9,110 bases of DNA, from positions 1 to 9,110 of the forward strand of contig JAFGLP010000111.1 of NCBI GenBank assembly GCA_016927965.1, given 5' to 3'. The number at the start of each line of letters is the position of its first letter. The stretch's first letter is position 1. Source of the DNA: Dehalococcoidia bacterium (lineage in GTDB: Bacteria > Chloroflexota > Dehalococcoidia > GIF9 > UBA5629). Made by a program: the position numbers and the translations under genes. The notes under the pieces were generated by a model that did not search any database, was not told the DNA's origin, and saw nothing but the letters and a program-made list of their open reading frames with translations. This document shows positions 5,049-9,110 of this stretch, piece after piece.

Positions 5049-5807
5049 ATGAGGAAGACTGCTGCGGCATTAATCACAATTGTAATTCTGGCTGCATTTA
5101 TTATCACGGCTTGCTTGCCTGCAGGGCTGGACAGCGGTAAGAAGCTGACGGTGGCTGTCGATGCCACTTATCCTCCCTTTGAATATGTCAACGAGAAGAC
5201 CGGGCAACTGGAAGGGTTCGGCATTGAGCTGATGAAAGCGGTGGCTGAAAAAGCCGGGCTGGATATCGACTTTGTCAATGTGGAATTCGAGAAGCTGCTG
5301 ACTGGAGTTGCCTCGTGCCAGTACGATATGGCCTGTTCCTCGATCAGCATTACCGAGGAGCGCAAGAAGTCCATGCTTTTTTCAGATCCTGTCAACAGTG
5401 GCGGACAGGTTGTCATCGTCCGCATAGATAATACCGATATTAAAAGTAAGGATGACCTGGGGGGCAGAGTGGTAGCCGCCCAGGCGGGAACTACCGCTGC
5501 CATGGCGGCAGAGCAGATTGATGGCGTTAAGCTGAAAACCAGTACGGCTATCGATCTGGTCTTCGGGGACCTTCTGGAAGGAGGGGTTGACGCCGTGGTT
5601 GCCGATAACCAGGTTTCAGCCTATTATATAGAGAAAAACCCGGGTAAATTGAAACAGGCTGGCGATATTTTTACCGATGAGCAGGACGGAATTGCTGTCT
5701 GCAAGAAAAATGAATACCTTGTCGCCAAAATAAATGCGGCGTTGAAAGCGCTTAAAGATGACGGCACGCTGGATAAGCTTAAAGCAAAGTGGATAACCGG
5801 AAAATAG
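5049..5807 (+). CDS. Amino-acid ABC transporter substrate-binding lipoprotein (family 3)
   Basis: This 252-residue extracytoplasmic solute-binding protein (SBP_bac_3 type) begins with a lipoprotein signal ending ITAC, placing the lipidated Cys22 at the membrane surface. By comparison with HisJ and LAO-binding proteins the amino-acid contacts are present: Asp38 in VDATYPPFEY, Ser98 and Ser100 with Arg105 in SSISITEER, GTT at 147-149, and Asp186 in VADNQ. The family signature segment reads GFGIEL, with glycine where Asp/Glu is usual. The usual job is capture of a polar or charged amino acid for import; specificity cannot be read from the sequence. No permease or ATPase gene adjoins it, and the next gene is unrelated, so it must share a transporter encoded elsewhere or act as a sensor. 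GAGGGG (5034-5039) lies nine bases before the ATG. Length is typical. Confidence 0.9.
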   Translation: MRKTAAALITIVILAAFIITACLPAGLDSGKKLTVAVDATYPPFEYVNEKTGQLEGFGIELMKAVAEKAGLDIDFVNVEFEKLLTGVASCQYDMACSSISITEERKKSMLFSDPVNSGGQVVIVRIDNTDIKSKDDLGGRVVAAQAGTTAAMAAEQIDGVKLKTSTAIDLVFGDLLEGGVDAVVADNQVSAYYIEKNPGKLKQAGDIFTDEQDGIAVCKKNEYLVAKINAALKALKDDGTLDKLKAKWITGK

Positions 5808-5932
5808 ATCATTCTCAATTCTCACCCTGTTAATTTTTTACCGTAAATCGTGCCTCATCGCTGCTGTTAAAGTCATTATGGACTCCTCAGTCTGGCATTG
5901 TATAGGATCCTTCAGCACTGTTTTTTAGCAAC

Positions 5933-5962
5933 TTGAATGTTCCTGTGGAAGATAGATATAAA
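5933..5962 (+). promoter_or_regulatory. Promoter of the PKD/Ig-repeat lipoprotein gene
   Basis: TTGAAT (5933-5938, 4/6) and TATAAA (5957-5962, 5/6) are separated by 18 bp. Initiation near 5970 leaves a leader of about 60 nt. The rest of the 222-base gap shows a tandem ATTCTCA pair (5811-5824) and no clear terminator for the preceding gene. Confidence 0.45.
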
Positions 5963-6029
5963 CTTATTGGCCGTTAAGTGCGTTATTATTAAGAAATTGT
6001 TAATATTTAAACATGGAGGGTTGTAGAAA

Positions 6030-7463
6030 ATGAGGAAAATATTAGTGGTGGTCCTTATGCTGGTAGTGGCAGTGGCCGGATGTATCTATGTTCCCGAGGG
6101 ATTTATGGGACCGGTTGCCGGCGGCAGCCAACCGCCGGTGGCGTATATAGACTCTATATCACCGGCTACACCGGCAGTGGGAGAGACTGTCAATTTCAAC
6201 GGGCACGGCACTGATGCGGATGGGACGGTGGTTGCTTACCGGTGGCGTTCCAGCATCAGCGGTGACCTGGGTTCTTCATCCAGCTTCAGTACGATACTTG
6301 AGCCTGGAAACCACGTTGTTTACCTGAAGGTGCAGGATAACAACGGTGCCTGGTCGGACGAAGTCAGGAGACCGGTTGATGTAGGGGGTACATTCACACC
6401 CGGGACTTCGTCATTGCCCATGATAAATACATTTTCAGCCAGCCCGGCGACCATGACCTCCGGGGGATCTGCGTTGCTGATCTGGAATGTTACGGGCGCG
6501 ACGTCGGTATCCATAGACCAGGGGATCGGCATGGTGGCGGCGGCTGGCAACATGGCTGTCTCGCCCTGGTCCTCGACAATGTATACGCTGACTGCATCCA
6601 ATAGCGCGGGTATTATTACGGCCAGCACCCAGGTAATCGTCGGCAGTTCCATGCCTTCCGGCATGCCTGTGATCAACTCATTCCAGGCCAGTCCGGCCAG
6701 TATATTAAAGGGCGCTTCAACCGCCTTGACCTGGGATGTCGTGGGCGCCACGTCCATCTCAATAGACCAGGGGATCGGCGCTGTTAATGCAACTGGCAGC
6801 AAGTCCGTATCGCCGGTTGTCAGTACCAGCTATACATTGACGGCTTCCAATGCGGTGGGTTGGGTAAGCCAGTCAATAACGGTCAATGTCCTGACTTTAG
6901 CACCTCTTCCCGTAACGCCGATGCTGATTAAGACTACAGGGGCCCTGCCCAACCTCTCTTCCGAGCGGGGCGGCATCACCAAGCAGGGTGCGACTTATAC
7001 CAAGTATAGCGGCGCCTGCGCCGGCGATACCACGTCCGACGGTACACGCAGGGGCTTTTTAAGCTTTGATATCAGCTCCATCCCGTCAGGTTCCACGATT
7101 GTGGAAGCTATACTGGACCTGGGCGGCTACACACAGGACGGCAGCCCGACATATGCCACCCTGGGTTTCTTCGAAGTGTATTATTATCAATACGGAACTT
7201 ATGCATCGTTGGACTCTACTGATTTTAATGCAGCCGGCACACTGGTGAAGGGGGGAAGGTTCTCCGTTTACCCGTTATCGCCATGGAAAATGAATGCCAC
7301 GGAATCTTCAACCGGGCAGAAATTCATCCAGGGACTGGTGGACGCGCACAGGACGCGCAGCCAGTATAAGGTACAGTTCAGCAATATGACCGACGGTGAC
7401 GGCGTGCTGGACTTCCTTTGCTTCAACAATGCTACGTTAACCATAAAATATACTTCCCCGTAA
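6030..7463 (+). CDS. Surface lipoprotein with PKD domain, two Ig-like repeats and a C-terminal beta domain
   Basis: This 477-residue protein carries a lipoprotein signal ending VAGC (Cys18). Residues 36-118 look like a PKD domain (VGETVNFNGHGTDADG, then YLKVQDNNGAWS). Two Ig-like repeats follow at about 130-204 and 213-287, in exact 83-residue register around SIDQGIG (161-167 and 244-250), each ending YTLTASN. Residues 296-477 form a further region with RGFLSFDISSIPSGSTIVEAILDL, resembling DNRLRE/CBM-like beta-sandwich domains of secreted proteins that often bind polymers or serve as stalk tips. I see no catalytic motif. The likely role is adhesion or binding at the cell surface; the ligand is unknown. 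GGAGGG (6015-6020) lies nine bases before the ATG. The gene has its own promoter and terminator and converges on a smaller lipoprotein with the same repeat type. Confidence 0.8.
   Translation: MRKILVVVLMLVVAVAGCIYVPEGFMGPVAGGSQPPVAYIDSISPATPAVGETVNFNGHGTDADGTVVAYRWRSSISGDLGSSSSFSTILEPGNHVVYLKVQDNNGAWSDEVRRPVDVGGTFTPGTSSLPMINTFSASPATMTSGGSALLIWNVTGATSVSIDQGIGMVAAAGNMAVSPWSSTMYTLTASNSAGIITASTQVIVGSSMPSGMPVINSFQASPASILKGASTALTWDVVGATSISIDQGIGAVNATGSKSVSPVVSTSYTLTASNAVGWVSQSITVNVLTLAPLPVTPMLIKTTGALPNLSSERGGITKQGATYTKYSGACAGDTTSDGTRRGFLSFDISSIPSGSTIVEAILDLGGYTQDGSPTYATLGFFEVYYYQYGTYASLDSTDFNAAGTLVKGGRFSVYPLSPWKMNATESSTGQKFIQGLVDAHRTRSQYKVQFSNMTDGDGVLDFLCFNNATLTIKYTSP
6417..6890 (+). repeat. Two tandem copies of an Ig-like coding unit
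   Basis: The units at about 6417-6641 and 6666-6890 are offset by 249 bp. Around the SIDQGIG core they share an identical 18-base word (6513-6530 and 6762-6779). Elsewhere they have diverged at the DNA level, indicating an older duplication with a conserved core. Confidence 0.7.
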
Positions 7464-7496
7464 TGAAGTGATCAGTGCGGTAGCATAGCAGACTGG

Positions 7497-7524
7497 AAGG
7501 CCCCGCTTTCAAGCGGGGCCTTTT
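7497..7524 (+). terminator. Terminator between the two convergent lipoprotein genes
   Basis: AAGGCCCCGCTT (7497-7508) and AAGCGGGGCCTT (7511-7522) form a perfect GC-rich stem with a minimal loop, followed by TTTT ending at 7524. The T-run favours the plus strand. On the minus strand the stem is followed by CC, so it would be weaker for the opposite gene. Confidence 0.85.
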
Positions 7525-7579
7525 GATTACTGCAAAGCCCGTCGCATTGCCTGCGTGAGGTCAGGTGTCATAGTTGATA

Positions 7580-8233
7580 TTAATGGACTACCCTGAGTAC
7601 TTGTGATCGTACCTCTTCTCCGGCGGGGTTAACCGCCCTTAAGGTGTATGTATGTGTGCCAAGGGGTGGCGTGAGCACCCGGCTGCCGCTTAAAGCTACG
7701 GGAGAGTTGTTAATATAGACGGCGTTGGCATTGCGCACATCCCAGCGCATGGTTGCCTGGTGAGGGCCGGACCCCGGTGGCAAATTAATAGTGTTGGGAC
7801 TGATATCGAACGCCAGTATATTGGGCCGCAGCGGTGAGGTGGATGTTGTTGACGATGAAGAAGAGGATGAAGATGATGATGACGATGGTGATGTAACGGA
7901 GACCGTGGCTGATGCCGCTGCGCTGCCGGAGTTGCCGGTAGCTGTCAGCGTGTAAGTAGTTGTGGCGGCAGGAGAGACAGTTATGGTACCGGCGATCGCC
8001 AGGCCGCTACCTACCCCCTGGTCGATCTCAACGCCGGTGGCGTCGGTTACGTTCCACATCAGTGTTGAAGTCTGCCCGACTGTAATCTCCGCCGGAGTGG
8101 CTGTGAACGCCACCACGCCGGGTTGGGATGAGGGTGTAGAGGTGGAAGTCGATGTTGAAGTGGCATCCCACGGGAATGTTGTACAGGCTAAAGCCATCAG
8201 TAATAAGGGAATTATGATGAAAAGCTTTTTCAC
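7580..8233 (-). CDS. Small lipoprotein with two Ig-like domains and a polyserine linker
   Basis: This 217-residue protein begins with KKLFIIIPLLLMALAC, a lipoprotein signal with Cys17 lipidated. A TS-repeat linker (25-33) leads to an Ig-like domain at about 39-113. Its core VEIDQGVG and ending TTTYTLTATGNSG match the repeats of the convergent gene at 6030-7463. A linker of twelve serines (117-128) and more Ser/Thr precedes a second, diverged domain (137-217) with FDISPNTINLPPGSG, MRWDVRNANAVYIN and THTYTLRAVNPAG. It lacks the IDQG core. It is presumably anchored at the cell surface as a binding or structural protein; no catalytic motif is visible. GTG 8233 is chosen for its AGGGGG site (8239-8244) and signal sequence. 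The longer frame to 8371 crosses the promoter and is rejected. Confidence 0.8.
   Translation of the reverse strand: MKKLFIIIPLLLMALACTTFPWDATSTSTSTSTPSSQPGVVAFTATPAEITVGQTSTLMWNVTDATGVEIDQGVGSGLAIAGTITVSPAATTTYTLTATGNSGSAAASATVSVTSPSSSSSSSSSSSSTTSTSPLRPNILAFDISPNTINLPPGSGPHQATMRWDVRNANAVYINNSPVALSGSRVLTPPLGTHTYTLRAVNPAGEEVRSQVLRVVH
7850..7885 (-). repeat. Trinucleotide tract encoding twelve serines
   Basis: Twelve consecutive TCN serine codons (TCA, TCG, TCT, TCC mixed) encode the linker between the two Ig-like domains. Codon mixing should limit slippage, and changes in number by three would keep the frame. The tract may vary in length between strains. Confidence 0.75.
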
Positions 8234-8238
8234 TTGTG

Positions 8239-8244
8239 CCCCCT
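8239..8244 (-). promoter_or_regulatory. Ribosome binding site deciding the GTG start at 8233
   Basis: AGGGGG on the minus strand is followed by CACAA and GTG. It lies directly before the lipoprotein signal sequence. Confidence 0.7.
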
Positions 8245-8263
8245 GTGAATTTAGTTGTATTAG

Positions 8264-8293
8264 AGTATAGGTGGGGGTGGAAGCGTTTGTCAA
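8264..8293 (-). promoter_or_regulatory. Promoter of the two-Ig lipoprotein gene
   Basis: On the minus strand a perfect TTGACA (8288-8293) is followed after 18 bp by TATACT (8264-8269, 5/6). Initiation near 8257 gives a leader of about 24 nt with the ribosome site. This is the best-formed promoter in the window and also shows that the upstream extension of the reading frame is not translated. Confidence 0.7.
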
Positions 8294-8542
8294 AGCTGGG
8301 GGAACGGCGATTACGTTCACAATTCTTACAGGCTTCCGGATATGGCCGGTTGGCTTACGGTTTTGAGCCACGTGTTTCGAAGGGCACTTTGGGCTGTGTT
8401 AATAAATTTACTGTGCTGAGGAAGGTTTATCTGCATCGTGCCGGGTATGTTTTTATACAGGCGAGGGGTAACAATGTGAACATGGATATATTGCCATTGG
8501 ATTGTAAATAAGGGAAAATAGGCGCATCTTTGTATAAAGAAA
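8294..8542. other. Gene-free stretch between the two-Ig lipoprotein and VOC genes
   Basis: The full gap between the divergent genes runs 8234-8552. Besides the minus-strand promoter it contains a short dyad GAACG/CGTTC (8302-8306 and 8314-8318), a wider GGAAGC/GCTTCC pair (8279-8284 and 8333-8338), and a TATAAA at 8533-8538 without a good -35. A 91-codon plus-strand frame (8236-8511) shows no family resemblance, overlaps the opposite promoter and is not called. No RNA gene is recognised. Confidence 0.45.
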
Positions 8543-8547
8543 GGGGG
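8543..8547 (+). promoter_or_regulatory. Ribosome binding site deciding the TTG start at 8553
   Basis: GGGGG preceded by AAA lies five bases before TTG 8553, which opens the KIEKIDHIAIRV segment typical of the family's first strand. Confidence 0.65.
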
Positions 8548-8552
8548 ATAAA

Positions 8553-8987
8553 TTGAAAATCGAGAAGATCGACCACATAGCTATTCGGGTAAGGGATTTG
8601 GCCAAAGCGCGCAAATTCTTCACCGATGCTTTCGGGTCCAATTTCAGGTCGCTGGGCAACAGTCCTGAACTGGACATTAAAAGCATTATGGATGTCAATG
8701 GGATAGAGCTGGTGGAGCCGCTGCTGCCGGATGGTCCGAACTCACGTCTGCTGGCCAAGTATGGGGAAGGGCTGACATTGCTTTCCCTCAAAGTAACTGA
8801 CCTGGATGAGGCTGTCAAAGATATAGAAAAGCTGGGGGTCAGGATTACGGCAAAGGTGCAGACAGGCGATATGCGCATGGCCATCCTTCATCCCAAGGAC
8901 ACCTTCGGCGTGCAGATCGAGCTTATCGAATATAACGGTGAGCACCCGGCCATCTCCGCTATCAAAGGCTACAAGCCTGATATTTAA
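8553..8987 (+). CDS. VOC/glyoxalase-fold protein, methylmalonyl-CoA epimerase-like
   Basis: This 144-residue protein has the two beta-alpha-beta-beta-beta modules of the vicinal oxygen chelate superfamily and resembles methylmalonyl-CoA epimerases in length and pattern. Module 1 starts KIDHIAIRVRDLAKARKFF with His8 and contains GIELVEP with Glu52. Module 2 starts LTLLSLKVTDLDEAVKDI and ends GVQIELIEY with Glu123. In true epimerases four residues bind the metal. Here His8, Glu52 and Glu123 are at expected places, but the histidine of the GEGxHH segment is missing: GEGLTLL has Thr75-Leu76. It may therefore bind metal differently or catalyse another reaction, so I do not assign the epimerase activity or symbol. 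The TTG start has a GGGGG site. It stands alone, with a terminator 37 bases downstream of its stop. Confidence 0.8.
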   Translation: MKIEKIDHIAIRVRDLAKARKFFTDAFGSNFRSLGNSPELDIKSIMDVNGIELVEPLLPDGPNSRLLAKYGEGLTLLSLKVTDLDEAVKDIEKLGVRITAKVQTGDMRMAILHPKDTFGVQIELIEYNGEHPAISAIKGYKPDI

Positions 8988-9016
8988 GGCCGGTAGCTGG
9001 ATCCTGACCGCATGAG

Positions 9017-9052
9017 AAAAAGCAAGGGGGACATCATCTGATGTCCCCCTTT
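9017..9052. terminator. Bidirectional terminator after the VOC gene
   Basis: AAGGGGGACATCA (9024-9036) and TGATGTCCCCCTT (9039-9051) make a perfect 13-bp stem. The plus strand ends in TTT. The minus strand runs on into GCTTTTTC (A-run at 9017-9021), so it can stop transcription from both sides, as between convergent genes. Confidence 0.85.
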
Positions 9053-9078
9053 AATATTCAGAGTGCTGGTGCGGCTGT

Positions 9079-9110
9079 TTAAGCCGTACGTTTCCTGGTG
9101 ACCATGTAGA
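9079..9110 (-). CDS. Possible C-terminal end of a convergent gene (partial)
   Basis: The minus strand from the window edge reads YMVTRKRTA and then TAA at 9079-9081. A basic tail after a possible hydrophobic segment is a common end for a membrane protein, and the bidirectional terminator to its left suits a gene entering from the right. Only nine codons are visible, other frames are also possible, and no family can be named. Confidence 0.3.
   Translation of the reverse strand, partial: YMVTRKRTA

Noticed and set aside
7843..7893. GAT/GAA-rich tract as a CRISPR-like or acidic coding repeat
   Set aside because: It is the complement of the serine codons of the linker in the minus-strand lipoprotein; there are no spacers and no alternate gene.
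8236..8511. 91-codon plus-strand frame in the gene-free stretch
   Set aside because: It overlaps the opposite-strand promoter and ribosome site, lacks a ribosome site of its own, and its product resembles no family.
1..9110. tRNA or rRNA genes, CRISPR arrays, insertion sequences, integrases and known defence systems
   Set aside because: I looked for cloverleaf arms, transposase motifs, terminal inverted repeats and regularly spaced repeats, and found none that hold up.

Overview
The window is a bacterial chromosomal segment carrying eight complete genes, the tail of a ninth at the left edge, and possibly the tail of a tenth at the right edge. The best guess for the source is an anaerobic member of the Chloroflexota, probably a Dehalococcoidia-like lineage. 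That rests on the style of the Ig-like repeats (a VxIDQGxG core ending in TTYTLTA), a CCG-domain protein beside an ADP-forming acyl-CoA synthetase subunit, and lipoprotein-rich gene content. It is an inference from family resemblance only. Gene starts use strong GGAGG/GGGGG ribosome sites, and TTG is often the initiator.

Left part (1-2385): the proline-rich C-terminus of an unseen gene ends at 49 and is followed by a terminator. Next is an acyl-CoA synthetase (NDP-forming) alpha-type subunit with its phospho-histidine but no ATP-grasp partner in the window. Then comes a small coiled-coil lipoprotein whose proline-rich tail resembles the gene ending at 49. The region before this lipoprotein is the most structured non-coding stretch here. 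It holds three YTGTCA boxes spaced 22 and 11 bp apart, a TATACT -10-like hexamer, and a perfect 9-bp inverted repeat that covers the whole ribosome binding site.

Middle (2386-5807): a consensus-like promoter drives a stand-alone HdrB-like CCG-domain protein. After it lies a markedly AT-richer pentapeptide-repeat gene with a ladder of cysteines, then a divergently oriented four-helix membrane protein with a perfect TATAAT box. Across the divergent region is a family 3 amino-acid-binding lipoprotein with no transporter partners in the window.

Right part (5808-9110): two convergent lipoprotein genes encode Ig-like repeats of the same family and share a strong terminator. One is a 477-residue PKD + 2 Ig + C-terminal beta-domain protein. 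The other is a 217-residue two-domain protein with a polyserine linker. A 319-bp gene-free stretch follows, then a VOC/glyoxalase-fold protein lacking one expected metal-ligand histidine. A bidirectional terminator then points to a convergent gene at the right edge.

The genes look like mostly single-gene transcription units (four terminators and several promoters), not one operon. Four of the nine left-to-right genes, counting the partial one, are surface or lipoprotein products. I do not see a defence island, CRISPR array, phage or transposon. The most interesting leads are the regulatory architecture at 1809-1893 and the atypical pentapeptide-repeat gene.
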